This document shows positions 1 through 10,370 of a DNA stretch of 64,000 nucleotides, one piece after another (position 1 is the first letter of the stretch; each line of letters opens with the position of its first letter). The notes below the pieces were generated by a model, which worked only from the letters and a program-made list of their open reading frames with translations, made no database searches and had not been told where the DNA came from. The DNA is from Zygnema cylindricum (Eukaryota; Streptophyta; Zygnematophyceae; Zygnematales; Zygnemataceae): positions 124,001-188,000 of the forward strand of contig JBBHKE010002850.1 in assembly GCA_037447655.1 (NCBI GenBank), in the 5' to 3' direction. A program made the translations under genes and the position numbers.

Positions 1-550
1 ACAAGTGCCAATAATTGCGATAACTCAAAAAGTGTAGTCGGGTAAATATATAAGAACTACATTAAAGTTGTTAAAGGGCCCAGTAAGCAGTAACTAACAA
101 GAATCAGACTGTCAGGTCATGATGCCTGAAAATGATAAATTTGAGAAGCATTTCTCATTTGACATCAAGGATCCCTTTAGACCAACCGATGTAATTTGCA
201 AAAAAAATCAGCGTTTTTTTCTTAATAAATAAACTCACAACCTTGTCTTTTCCACATTTGCCTATTGACATACAATTTGTAGATTAAACATCGAATGGTA
301 AGGAACTGCCGCTTAATACATGCAAAAATGTTTCTTATATACAAAGTGTTGGTTAGAGATTAGCGGAGATGTACATTAAGTAAAGAACACCAAACATTAA
401 TACAGTTGACATGAATATATTGATTAAAATTATTTTGATTAAGCAAAGGATATTGACTTTTTGTACAAAAAAATTGGAGTAAGGACAAGGTGTCACCTAA
501 TTCAATAAAATGGCAAATGCAGGAGAACAGGCAACAGGAAAGAGATAAGA
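1..550. other. No gene recognised
   Basis: AT-rich sequence with short open frames broken by stops. I see no domain, splice-bounded exon or repeat, except that the last part leads into the direct repeat starting near 551. Confidence 0.5.
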
Positions 551-1016
551 GGGAAAAGGGGAGAATTTCATTACACCTTATACTAACCAGTATCAATCTT
601 CAGACAATACAAAAGGTCTTCTGAGGGAGAAAAAATCCTATCAAATTTGCCACGTATGCATGTTTTTGCAGCTGTCGGTAACTAAATCAAACGCCTTTTT
701 TTTTGGTCCTTGGACAGCTCAACGAGGTGAGTAGTGAAAGCAATTTTCTGGTCGTGATGTGTCTTTCTTTCATAAGCTACGGAAAGGGAAGTCTCTTTAT
801 TTTGTCGTCTAAATTTCTTTTACTTTTTTTGTTTGGTTGTTTTTGTCATGGTATTGTTCGTAGGGAAAAGGGGAGAATTTCATTACACCTTATACTAACC
901 AGTATCAATCTTCAGACAATACAAAAGGTCTTCCGAGGGAGAAAAATCCTATCAAATTTGCCACGTATGCATGTTTTTGCAGCTGTCGGTTACTAAATCA
1001 AACGCCTTTTTTTGGT
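551..1016. repeat. Two direct copies of a ~156-bp unit, 311 bp apart
   Basis: A unit beginning AGGGAAAAGGGGAGAATTTC occurs at about 551-707 and again at about 862-1016. The copies differ by only a few bases (for example CTTCTGAGGG against CTTCCGAGGG, and short A/T-run length changes). The 155 bp between them is unrelated. Near-identity suggests a recent local duplication. No protein signature was seen in either copy. Confidence 0.85.
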
Positions 1017-1252
1017 CTGTTTTCTAATAAGAATGTGATGGCGAATATACTGTTTAAAGTTAATGGCATTGAAGAAGCACCACCACATCTTCAATATCTC
1101 GACAAGATAACGTCACATCTTTATACTTGTGTTTTTGTTGCTTTTGCAGAAACATCCTCACTTTTGTTCCGAAACTCATAAACCATCTCATCTGAAGTTA
1201 GAAACCTTACGGACTATAATTAAAACACAAAAATCTGAAGCATACAACTGAC

Positions 1253-1342
1253 CTGGTATGCTTGATAGCCAGCATTGATATGGCTATTTAAAGTTCGCTG
1301 AAATTCAGTTCCGTCCTCCTCATAACTCATTCTCCAACCAAT
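1253..1342 (-). CDS. Possible internal exon of an unidentified gene
   Basis: Read on the - strand, TGTGCAG precedes 1342 (acceptor) and GTCAGT follows 1253 (donor). The 90 bases between are open in phase 0 and encode 30 residues including GWRMSYEEDGTEFQRTL and NAGYQAYQ, a composition typical of real protein. If unspliced, the frame runs only 12 more codons to a stop. A second coding-like stretch at about 1150-1213 (residues SVRFLTSDEMVYEFRNKSED) would follow in phase, but only through a 39-bp intron, too short for most plants. An alternative acceptor near 1192 gives a less protein-like tail. I do not recognise the family and found no matching upstream exon. It could be a gene relic. Confidence 0.3.
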
Positions 1343-1971
1343 CTGCACAAGTTCTTAGTCCCAATTTCAGTCTCTCTTAACATCCAGCTACTATATTATT
1401 GGAGCTTCCTTCTCCCCCCGAAAAATTGCACTGAATTTTGATAAATCATCATTGATGCAACCTTAAAAGTTAAAACCATCTGCATTATCATAAAAATAAG
1501 AAAATGGACCAAGGGATCAGACCAAAACAGTCGTGCCAGACAAAAAAAGGATAAGATTTGGAAAATGGCTTACACTATTTGAGTTCACTGCCCACATGAT
1601 GTTGTAATATACAAGAGGACGAGGAATTGGTACTGTATAGACACTGATCGAGTATGGAAAGTGAGTACGAGAGCGTTGGCTGATGAGTTTGGGAAGGAGA
1701 GAGGCCTCAACATGGGTATTGAGTATTGGAGGCGATGTGAACCAACCAGAGTTTGCATATGTCCTCTCAAAGTAGCTGTACTGTATGAATAAACAGCAAA
1801 ACAATCAGGCTTCTTGAACAAATGGAAGAATAAGGGATCCCTATATGGTAGAATTACAACATTAGCGAAAGTGGGAAAAGATCTCACCGGTTGACTATAT
1901 TGCAGTGAAAAACACGATTTGTGCACAATAAAAGGTAGCACAAAGGAGACACAGGCTATAAAACAAATATC

Positions 1972-2007
1972 CTTAGAAATCCAGGCTACCCAGCCTGGAT
2001 TTCTAAG
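1972..2007. repeat. Perfect 16-bp inverted repeat, 4-nt spacer
   Basis: The arms CTTAGAAATCCAGGCT (1972-1987) and AGCCTGGATTTCTAAG (1992-2007) are exact reverse complements around ACCC. This would form a strong hairpin in RNA. No flanking gene or target duplication explains it. Confidence 0.9.
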
Positions 2008-3600
2008 CCAGCCTTACATGCCACATAAGTATGAGTAGAGTCTTAAGACAACAATGATTCAAAGCAGTACGTTATCCATGCTGTCAACATGGGTTTGAAA
2101 GCAAGTTATAGTTTTGTTAATTCACACTAGTGTTGGTACACTTTCCGCAGTTAAGGGTATTCACCAAAAAATCATGTTTTGTATTAAACAAATCAAGATA
2201 AACAAATTTTCAAACTAAACAGGCAGATTCAGCTCAAAATAGCGTCGACCACACAATGATGGTGGATAGTGTCTCAGTGTAAGCTGCATGACAGTCTGTG
2301 AGTTAAACTCAGAATATTACTAACGTTTTACCATGGGGAGGAGGTTCATAGACATCAACATTGGTGTGGTCAGACTACTACACCGCCCATCTTCATTAGA
2401 CTTAATACCACTTATTCGGTCGCGCCTTTTTTAGGCCGAAAATTATAAAATAATGTTAACAACAATATCTCAAGGAGTGGACTACAATCTGCCACGTCTC
2501 CTGGCATTGAATTAGTAATGTATATTCTAATTTCGCATTAACGCTAAAAAATCCTTAACACTGATTTAAAAGGACCATAAAAAAGATGATTGAATGAAAA
2601 CTTCTCACGTGTCACAGTTTGTCTTCTGCTTTAAAATATTTTTAAAAGGCCACAAAGTACACTTCACTAGCAATCAGTCATCTGAATTAGAGTGGGAAAA
2701 AAAGTTGTCCATAACAAAAGCCTTGAAAAAAAAGACGGGGGTGGGGCAGAACATTGACAAAGTTGACAATTCTTTTGCAATGCAAAAAAAACTGAGATGC
2801 ATATACTAGGGGATCCATTTTAATTCTGTTTAATTTCACGTATTTTTTGCTCACTCCGTAATCCGCGAAAAAAAAAGTATTCTTGTTTCCTCCTTTGATT
2901 TCACTTGCTGACAATTAACCAATGCTAATTTTTGCTATAGCACATATAAAAGACAATATATAGGTTGTTGACAAACAACTGCAAAAAAAAACAGGAGGGA
3001 AATGGAGCATAAAAAAATTGAAGTTTCCGAATCAATTGGAGCGGGAGTAGTAGTGATTAAAAATACATATTAAATAATACACCAAATATTAGAATATCTA
3101 TCTTAAATTGAAGGGACCCATCGTAACTTAATAAATTATTTCAAACGGAGAGAATTCTATTTCAAGCATCAGTGCTTTTTTATAGGTGATTACTTAACAG
3201 TTTACTTAACTTAGTATTTTTATTGGCTTCTAATAGTTTGAACAAGACATTTGAATTGTCATTTTCCAGTGTTTAAGGAAATACAAGACATTTTACATGT
3301 CGTTTTTGCTATGGTTGCAAGTAAACTAGTGTGGACTCTAATGATTACTTGAAACATTATTTATTGACAGAAAAACAACATATCTTCACACACCTACATA
3401 TCTCATTTTCGGTCCAAGAATTAGTGTGGATGAAAATTTTCTCATCAATATGATTAGTCACGATGAGGAATATAAACGAAATAATTAAAAAACGATTTTT
3501 ATTTCAGCTTCCAGTATTATTTTTTAATACTTCAAAAACAGCAAAAGGACAAAAAACAATTGTTATTTGTTATCATAACTAAATAAATAGAATTGTCATT
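2008..3600. other. No gene recognised
   Basis: AT-rich intergenic sequence. Open frames are short and of low complexity. I saw no domain or splice-bounded exon on either strand. Confidence 0.5.
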
Positions 3601-3688
3601 TGCTTATATTTGTTATACTAATATTTGCTTCCACTCTATTACAATTTATAAAGTGGAAGCAAATAGTCTTCAGCAAAACAAAACAGAG

Positions 3689-3775
3689 TGAGAGAGGGAG
3701 AGAGAGGAGGGCGGAGGGAGGAAGGGAGAGAGAGAGGGGTGGAAAAAGGGAGGGAGGGAGGGAGGGAGGAAGGAG
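3689..3775. repeat. GA-rich microsatellite with four consecutive GGG runs
   Basis: Almost pure purine on the + strand (AGAGAGGGAGAGAGAGGAGGG and similar), ending in a run of GGGA repeats near 3748-3766 that could form a G-quadruplex. It lies just 3' of the exon-like stretch at 3846-4043. The long frames across it are low-complexity artefacts. Confidence 0.85.
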
Positions 3776-3845
3776 ACAAAACATGCATAGACGAAAACCA
3801 TAAGGCCATAAAAATAACAATAATACACATCTGAAGTTTATTCAC

Positions 3846-4043
3846 CTCAGGAGAATCGTTTTCTGGTGTTAAAATAGAAGAAACATTCGTAACTTCCACC
3901 GGAAGAGGAACAGAAGCGTCCCTGTCCTCTTCAACACCTCCCTTGGAATTATTATCTGTCGGCAAGAGAATCGAATCGGGTCGACATATCGCCAGAGGCA
4001 GTGCGAAGGCGAGAGCTGCCCAAACAGCAAGAGAGACAGCCAT
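3846..4043 (-). CDS. Possible first exon of a small secreted protein
   Basis: From the ATG at 4043 the - strand encodes MAVSLAVWAALAFALPLAIC, a convincing signal peptide, then about 46 polar residues containing RPDSILLPTDN and VPLPVEVTNVSSILTPENDS. A donor (GAG then GTGAAT) follows 3846; beyond it the frame runs into the GA-rich satellite, so splicing is likely if this is a gene. An in-frame ATG at 4073 adds ten charged residues, which would spoil the signal peptide, so 4043 is preferred. I could not find the next exon and do not recognise the family. It faces away from CHMP1, about 1.5 kb off. Confidence 0.35.
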
Positions 4044-4334
4044 TTCCTGAACTTCCTGCTTTTTTTTTTGCATAAAGAAAAGGAGTTTCCTTTTTGATTC
4101 AATTTCAGTTCCTTGAAACTGAAAATGTCATTCTGTTTCGGGCAGGTCATGGCTCGCCATATTGCAGGATCATTTTTCATTTTTTTGTTTCTTTCTGTTT
4201 TCCGTATGTATCGCATTTTTTGTTTCTTTTTGTTTTTCGTATGTCTCGCTATCATCGTTTGGACAAACGATCACCGTTAGCAGTGAATCTCATGCTAACT
4301 GTTTGTAGACTCTGACAGCAATTACGGTGTACTG

Positions 4335-4560
4335 CAAGTACGGTGTACTGCACAGTACACCGTGTATCGTTATTATCGTCAATGTTTTTGACTTTTTCCG
4401 GCCACTTCAATCATCTTTTCTCCTTGCACACTTTTCCGATTATTGATCCAACGGTTGCGATGGACAAAGTAGGAACCTTAACTTCCGATTGGCGGTCTCA
4501 GAAGTCAAAATGGAAATCGGACGTATGTGCACGGAGAAAAGATGATTGAAGTGGCGACAC
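4335..4560. mobile_element. MITE-like inverted-repeat element, copy 1
   Basis: The left side has GGCCACTTCAATCATCTTTT then CTCC and a GCACAC motif; the right side has GTGCACGGAGAAAAG, then ATGATTGAAGTGGCG, the reverse complement. The inverted repeat is about 30 bp and extends outward less perfectly to CGGTGTACTGC at 4331-4360. The centre reads CCGATTATTGATCCAACGGT. There is no coding capacity. Related copies lie at about 4590-4810, 7340-7545 and 8105-8350. Exact ends and target duplication were not resolved. Confidence 0.6.
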
Positions 4561-4589
4561 AAATATTGAACGCTAATAAGTAATAACGT

Positions 4590-4810
4590 GATGTTTGTTT
4601 CGCCAGTTAAAAGTTTAAACAATCTCTGACCGGTGCACACTTGTCGGGTTATTAATCCCACGGTTGCAATTAACAGGTGATTTCGCACCTTTTCATATGG
4701 GGTCTACAATCGAAATCGAACATGTGTGCACGGAGAAAACATGTTTTAAGTGACGAAAAAAACATCAGCAGTAATAGCGACAGTGTACTCATACACGACG
4801 TACTGCACTC
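4590..4810. mobile_element. MITE-like element, copy 2 (diverged)
   Basis: This shares the core GGTGCACACTTGTCGGGTTA, then TTAATCCCACGGTTGC, and the right motif GTGTGCACGGAGAAAACATG with copy 1, and ends near GTACTGCAC. The inverted repeats are weaker than in copy 1. No ORF belongs to it. Confidence 0.5.
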
Positions 4811-5269
4811 TCAGGAGGTAACCGTCATACGCGTTTTACGAGAAAACTCGCGGAAAGTTACTTGTACGTGTCCACCTTGACCGTACACACTAAAATATCT
4901 GGCGAGTCATCCTAAAGCATATTTCAATCTTCAATGTGCGAAAACGTATGAAACTCTACATCCGGTGATCCCGCATTTTATGCGTATTGTGCGGCTTTTT
5001 CATGTATAGCACGCGTATTCTATGCAGTAACCGCATATAACGTTCGATACGTTCTCGCACATTAAAACTTTTTAAAAAGTTTCGCACTAAATTACAGCAA
5101 AACTTTTCCTCTTGGCGTTTTGCTGTTCTCTGCATTCATTTTCTGCTAAGGCTTGTAGTAAACTCTTGTAGAAATATAGAAAATCCTTAAGACAAAACTG
5201 TGTTTTAATTGTAATCCTTCTTTTAGGAATAAAAACGCGCCCGTTTTTCAATTTCTCTAGTTGTCGCCA

Positions 5270-5542
5270 TTTGTATCTGATTATTATCTTTGTTTATCTC
5301 TCTTCCTCTCTCTGTTTTTTTTTTGTCCTGTATTTCCCTTTGCTTCTTTTTTTCGTGGTTAGTTTATTTTTTTTATTTTTTACCAAAGTTCTTTTTCTGA
5401 AATCTCGAGGTAATAGCTTTAAAAAATATTTGAAATTTCCTTCCTGTTTCTTCTTTCTCTTTCTTCTTTCTCTTCTGATTATTCACTTTTTTTTCATTTC
5501 CCTTTGAACTTCACAACGGGAGGCTCCTTGTCTTTTTCCTCC
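5270..5542 (+). promoter_or_regulatory. Pyrimidine-rich leader upstream of CHMP1
   Basis: Long CT runs (TTCCTCTCTCTG, TTTCTTCTTTCTCTTTCTTC) cover much of the 270 bp before the CHMP1 start, as in many plant 5' leaders. The transcription start was not determined. Confidence 0.4.
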
Positions 5543-6154
5543 ATGGGAAACCAGGAGAAGCTTCTTGATCAGATTTTCCAGCTTAAGTTCACTTCCAAAA
5601 CTTTAGTTCGCCAATCAAAGAAATGCGAAAAAGAGGAAAAAACAGAGAAACTAAAAGTAAAGAAAGCCATTGAAAAAGGAAACCTTGACGGTGCGAGAAT
5701 CTATGCTCAAAACGCTATCCGTAAACGTACGGAACAACTGAACTACCTCCGTCTTTCTTCTCGTTTGGACGCCGTTGTATCTCGTCTTGATACTCAGGCA
5801 AAAATGAACGTTATTAACAAATCCATGTCCTCCATTGTAAAAGCTTTAGACACAGCATTAGCTTCCAATAATCTCCAAAAGATTTCGGAGACCATGGACC
5901 AGTTTGAGAAGCAGTTTGTGAATATGGAAGTTCAATCGGAGTTTGTCGAGAATGCCATGCAAGGAAGTACGGCTTTGTCTACTCCTGAAGATGACGTCAA
6001 TTCTCTTATGCAGCAAGTTGCTGACGAACATGGTTTGGAAGTTTCAGTCGGGTTGCCGGCGGCAGCCAATCAGGCTCTTCCTGCCAAGGAAGCTGAAATT
6101 GGGGCCGAAGACGACCTTACAAGACGATTGGCCGAGCTTAAAAGTCGAGGATGA
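5543..6154 (+). CDS. CHMP1: Charged multivesicular body protein 1 (ESCRT-III, CHMP1/VPS46)
   Basis: Encodes a 203-residue Snf7-family protein of the ESCRT-III machinery, which works at the endosome membrane to sort cargo into multivesicular bodies and helps recruit the Vps4 ATPase. The start [19 protein letters not shown] at 5543 (context CCATGG) matches the family N-terminus; an in-frame ATG at 5504 would add 13 residues foreign to it. Seen in order: the basic N-terminal helices ([45 protein letters not shown]), the central [17 protein letters not shown] block, [20 protein letters not shown], and the C-terminal MIT-interacting motif [14 protein letters not shown]. There is one uninterrupted exon of normal family length. 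It appears intact and functional, in contrast to the decayed ORFs further right. Confidence 0.96.
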   Translation: MGNQEKLLDQIFQLKFTSKTLVRQSKKCEKEEKTEKLKVKKAIEKGNLDGARIYAQNAIRKRTEQLNYLRLSSRLDAVVSRLDTQAKMNVINKSMSSIVKALDTALASNNLQKISETMDQFEKQFVNMEVQSEFVENAMQGSTALSTPEDDVNSLMQQVADEHGLEVSVGLPAAANQALPAKEAEIGAEDDLTRRLAELKSRG

Positions 6155-6400
6155 TAGGGTGCAGAGGAGGAGAGGGGGGAGGGAGGGAGGGAGGGATAGG
6201 AAGAGGCAGCGAGAGGAAAATGCAACAGGAGGGGGAAGTGGATAAGAGGAGGAGGTGGTGGAGGGAGGGAGGGAGGAAGCGGAGGAGGCAACAAGAGAGG
6301 AGAAGCAGCGAGAGGAAAATGCAACAGGAGGGAGAAGAGGATGCAACGGGAAGGGAAGGAGAAGGCGGCGGAAGGGGGGAGAGGAGATGGCGATGTCTCA
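6155..6400 (+). repeat. Purine-rich GGGA/GGA tract in the CHMP1 3' region
   Basis: About 245 bp, nearly all G and A on the sense strand, starting at the CHMP1 stop. It includes four GGG runs in a row near 6175-6195 and again near 6263-6276, and two copies of AGCGAGAGGAAAATGCAACA (about 6207 and 6307). If transcribed it would lie in the CHMP1 3' UTR and could form G-quadruplexes. The long frames in it are low-complexity artefacts. Confidence 0.8.
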
Positions 6401-7335
6401 GAAAAAAATTGAAATGATCGTGTAAGATGAGTGAGTTAAAAGAGAGGCATTGTGAAGTTTGTTGTTACAGAAGTTGTTGTTGTGAAGTATAAGTGATAGG
6501 AGCAAAGGTTTTGATTGTGTTGCAGTGGTTATATTGTTGCTTGAGATTCGGTATATGTCTCTTTTTTGTCAATCTGGTTTTTTTGATTGCGGTCATTAGA
6601 AGGAAACCTAGGTGGAAATTTTAGGTTTTTAAGGCTTGTTTCTTTTTCAAATCATTGGCTCTATTTTTGCTGTAGATATATTCCTAACTTGTCCATAAGC
6701 TTGTTTTTTTTTCTAAGTCGTAACCTGTAAACTCTGTATAGGGAGCCCCCTTGGCATGTTAACAAAACTCCAAATTACTAGTTGCTGGATGTCACTTTTT
6801 CCTTGTTGAATGAACAACAAAGGTCCTAAATTCTAGTTGACGAGTGCTTGCGGAACCGCTTGATGTCTTTTTTTCTTGCCCCTCAAATGAAATGTGACAA
6901 ATGCAACAACAGGGTCAATTTTTAATTTAAAGAATAATTTGGCATTTGTTTTTGTCACTTGAGATAAAGGAATTAAGAAACATGCATGTAGGACAAAACA
7001 TGTTTAGTGTTTAAATTGAGCTTTAGGTGTTCCAAATAAATGTCAAGGTTTTGCATCTCATCCTCCACAACTCTCTGCCTTCCATAGTGTGTATGTATTA
7101 AGAGTAGGAACGATTGTGGGACAGCGGGACAGTGAGACAATTTAGGGAGAATTTCTAAGTGAAAATGGCATTAGAGTATCATTCGCTGGTTTACTATTTT
7201 TCTAAGATAGTTCTTTTGAGTTCCACCTTAGTTTTTGTAAACTTTTAAAAAAGCACACTGGTCCAGCAAAAGTATTAGGGACAAGCTCCATTATGTCTTG
7301 AGGTGGATCATCAGTTGCACTCTGACATTTTTCCG
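6401..7335. other. No gene recognised
   Basis: CHMP1 3' flank. T-rich sequence with no supported exon, RNA gene or repeat. Confidence 0.5.
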
Positions 7336-7339
7336 AGAT

Positions 7340-7545
7340 GGGAACTACGGTGTATCGCTATCACCGCTAATGTGTTTTTTTGGCCTTTGAACTCGTTTCT
7401 CTCCGTGCACACCTGTCGGATTATTAATTGGACTGTTCCAATGGAAAGGCAAGACTCTTAACTTTCCATTGGTGGTCCATTGAAAATCGGTCAGGGGTGC
7501 ACTGGAGAAAAATGTCAATGATAACCGTGGTACACGGTATACCGC
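7340..7545. mobile_element. MITE-like element, copy 3
   Basis: The core CTCCGTGCACACCTGTCGGA, then TTATTAATTGG, and the right end GGGTGCACTGGAGAAA are shared with the copies near 4.3-4.8 kb. The outer ends read ACGGTGTATCGCTATCACCG on the left and CCGTGGTACACGGTATACCG on the right, an imperfect inverted repeat. Non-coding. Confidence 0.55.
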
Positions 7546-8104
7546 ATTAAAAGTCAGCTATTGAAACTTTTCTTAGTATTGCTGAATCCAGTATTTTCAG
7601 GTGTACTTACGAAGAGGTATCGGCTATTGGCTTTTTCGTCAGTGAAAAAGCTATGGTCTTTCTCTGTTTCTTTGTCACTTTTTCTATTTGGTCATTATTA
7701 TCTCCATAGATCTGGAGTGCTATGAGTAGTGGTTATTTCAAGTAATCGTACATTTCAATACAAGTATTAGTGGGTTTCTATGAATTTACTCGAAAGACTG
7801 GAAATACGCGCAATTTGCAATTTCTCGTGAGTAATTTTGATAATGACTCTATGAGGATGTTTTGCTCCCCAATTTGAAATTATGATAGCGTCTGCGTTGC
7901 AACACTTCATTCATTTTTCATTGCAGAGACTGAAATGCCATTGCTATTAAAGGAATTTTAGTGAAAATGTGAAATTAGGATGCTCAATCCTAATGTAGTG
8001 TAGCCCCTCATGGGGGACCACTCCCTTAAATAGCGTATTAGCACTCTATGATTTTCGGCCAAACAAAGTTGCAACCAAACTAGTGTTATTAACACTACTA
8101 GCTT

Positions 8105-8350
8105 TTGCGCCGTATGCTACCCATCGCTACACTGTGAATCGCTTTGAGAGTCGATATTGTTTTCGTCACTTTGAAACATTTTTTCTTTGTGCACACTGGT
8201 CAGATCATCAATTTTGATTGTTGCGATTGAATGGTACGGATCTTACCTTCAAATAGGTGGTCTACTAACAAAAGATGGAGATATACAAGGAGAAAAGTTG
8301 ATTGAAGTGGCGAAACAATATTTATGCTATTGATTGCTTGATAACATTGA
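8105..8350. mobile_element. MITE-like element, copy 4
   Basis: TTTTTCTTTGTGCACACTGG, then TCAGATCATCAATTTTGATTG, and the right motif AAGGAGAAAAGTTGATTGAA, then GTGGCG, match copy 1. Ends are not resolved. Non-coding. Confidence 0.5.
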
Positions 8351-9120
8351 TTGCTCTGGATGTGATTACTGTCTTTTTGTCTTTTGTTGGTGTGTTTTTT
8401 TTCCTTCCGGGATGAGATGAAATGAAATGTGAAATCAACCTAAAACGAGTTGTCTTTTATGTGTCTGCTGATCTTGAAGAAGGTTGTCTTCAAGCCACTA
8501 ATGAGACAAAGTAGCCTTAGTTGCGAGTATTGAATTTTCTTTTCACCTTCATACATCTAATTCAGAGCCTCTGTGCCTAAGCTCAGGAAAATGTAAATCT
8601 TTCCTGCTTGTGTTCCCAAATGACATTGAGCAATTTTCAACTTTGGTAAAAACGCATCAGGTTCGGATAAGCTTTCCGGTTGTTGATGTTGTAGAACATG
8701 CTTAGTAAAGCCTAGCTTTAGGGACTTGACACTTTAAAAAAATCAGTTACCTGTGTGCTTACTTAAATTAGTAAGCTATAAAAGTTGGTACAATAAAGAA
8801 TCAGGAAAGAAGTTCCCCATTCAATTTCATTGCTTATTAAGATTTGTTCAAATTTGTTACTTTGTCATCACCTTCCTCACTTTTCTGAGCGAGTCCTCCA
8901 TGTAGTGCAATGTGACATCATTCATATTACAGCAAATCAAAACCCTGTCAAAAAGACCTAATCTTACAGGCCATATACTAGACTATTATGGTTACCTTCA
9001 AATTCTGTGCACAAATTTTCTGAAGACTAGAGAATTTCAAGAATTCATAAAACTTTACTCGCATTTTTATGAAGTATCGGAAACTAAAACTAAGAATCAT
9101 AAGTTGTTCGCAAGATATTA

Positions 9121-9252
9121 TGAAGTATCGCAAGAGTTTACGACGTATCGCAAGAGTTTACAAAGTATCGCAAGAGTTTACAAAGTATCGCAAGAGTTTA
9201 CAAAGTATCGCAAGAGTTTACAAAGTATCGCAAGAGTTTACGAAGTACCGCA
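9121..9252. repeat. 20-bp tandem minisatellite, six full units plus a partial
   Basis: The unit CAAAGTATCGCAAGAGTTTA (with C-to-G and A-to-C variants in the outer units) repeats without gaps from 9121 to 9240 and decays at 9241-9252. A degenerate unit lies near 9071. Because 20 is not a multiple of three, all + frames read through as repetitive peptide; I do not treat that as a gene. Confidence 0.9.
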
Positions 9253-9259
9253 AAGAAGT

Positions 9260-10370
9260 GCCGTACACATGAATATGAGCCAGATGGAGGACTACAACAT
9301 AACCACCCACCTGCTTGCTTTCAGTAGAGCATCTGAAAAAACTTAGTGTGTAAACAGTAACTGTTAGCATAAAACCTAAACAGAAATCATTCAGCTGCCG
9401 AAGATATAAGAAGAACAGGGAAGGCCAACACATATACAAGGCTCTTGATTCTTGGAAATCAGCAACCCAAAAGGCACACTTAATAAATAACCAGGAAATA
9501 CAAATATACAACAGTAGAACAAGCAACGCAAGCATATCACGCACTTTATGAAAAATACTTTCGAGTTTTCTGAGAAAAAATGATGCCGTGTGAGTCAAAC
9601 CGGGATGCTCACAGCACAAGAGGAAAACGCTACAATAACAAAACTACCAACTCAGAAACATTTCTAAATTATTTTCCATAACTAACCTAATGTCATGATG
9701 TCCCTGGGTTCAGATGAGCCTCCATGGTTTAAGGCTCAGGAAGGCTCATAAAGGCTACATAATAATGTCTTCACTATCTTCACTTTTTCACGAAAAGCGT
9801 TCACAAAGTTAGAAAAAATTGAAGCGAAGCTACACGGGCCCCGCATGCCTTTAACTTCATATACAGGTAATATTTTAGAGGGACAAAACATGAGAAGTAC
9901 TATATTCTGCTTTGACGTTAGCGTCACTTAATTAGCATCAAGTGCTGAAATTGGCTATCAACTAATACCCTTTTTGATCCTGCTCATGAAGGAACAAAAA
10001 ATAAAATATTGAAGAAATCTATTCAAATCAGATAACAGGAGCACTCCCGGCCACTAAAGACAAAATAAAACCGTCTTTTCCAAGCCGGCCTGTTTCAAGC
10101 CAGGCTAGTACCACCGACAAAAGTGGTATGTACAGACAGCCTCACCTTCCTGCATCTAATCGATTGTCGGAGATACATTTTTCAAACGTCCACCCATTTT
10201 TTATAAGCCCACGGTTATTTATTTATAGGTACAGATTCTAGTTACCGCTGCATCATCCCTAGTGCTATACCGTTTAGGGTTAGGGTTCGAGGTTTTGGGT
10301 TTTGTCCACATGGGAGCCTACCTTCGTTTCTAACCGGCAACCTTGTGTTCATGAACTAAAAACACAACAA
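9260..10370. other. No gene recognised
   Basis: This is the 3' flank of the U-box kinase gene. A short telomere-like stretch (TTTAGGGTTAGGGTTCGAGG) lies near 10274. I see no exon or RNA gene. Confidence 0.5.

Noticed and set aside
3600-3820. Long open frames across the GA-rich tract on both strands
   Set aside because: Their peptides are pure low-complexity repeats (Arg/Glu/Gly or Leu/Ser/Pro) created by the microsatellite.
6044-6417. Overlapping open frames after CHMP1
   Set aside because: Same cause: a purine-only tract has few stops. No domain and no start context.
9121-9252. CRISPR array
   Set aside because: The 20-bp units are head to tail with no spacers, and the genome is a plant's.
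8912-9346. 144-codon frame over the 20-bp repeats
   Set aside because: The repeat length is not a multiple of three and the peptide repeats every 20 residues in all frames; no homology or splice support.
10270-10305. Interstitial telomere repeat
   Set aside because: Only about two TTTAGGG-like units are present, too few to indicate a telomeric array.
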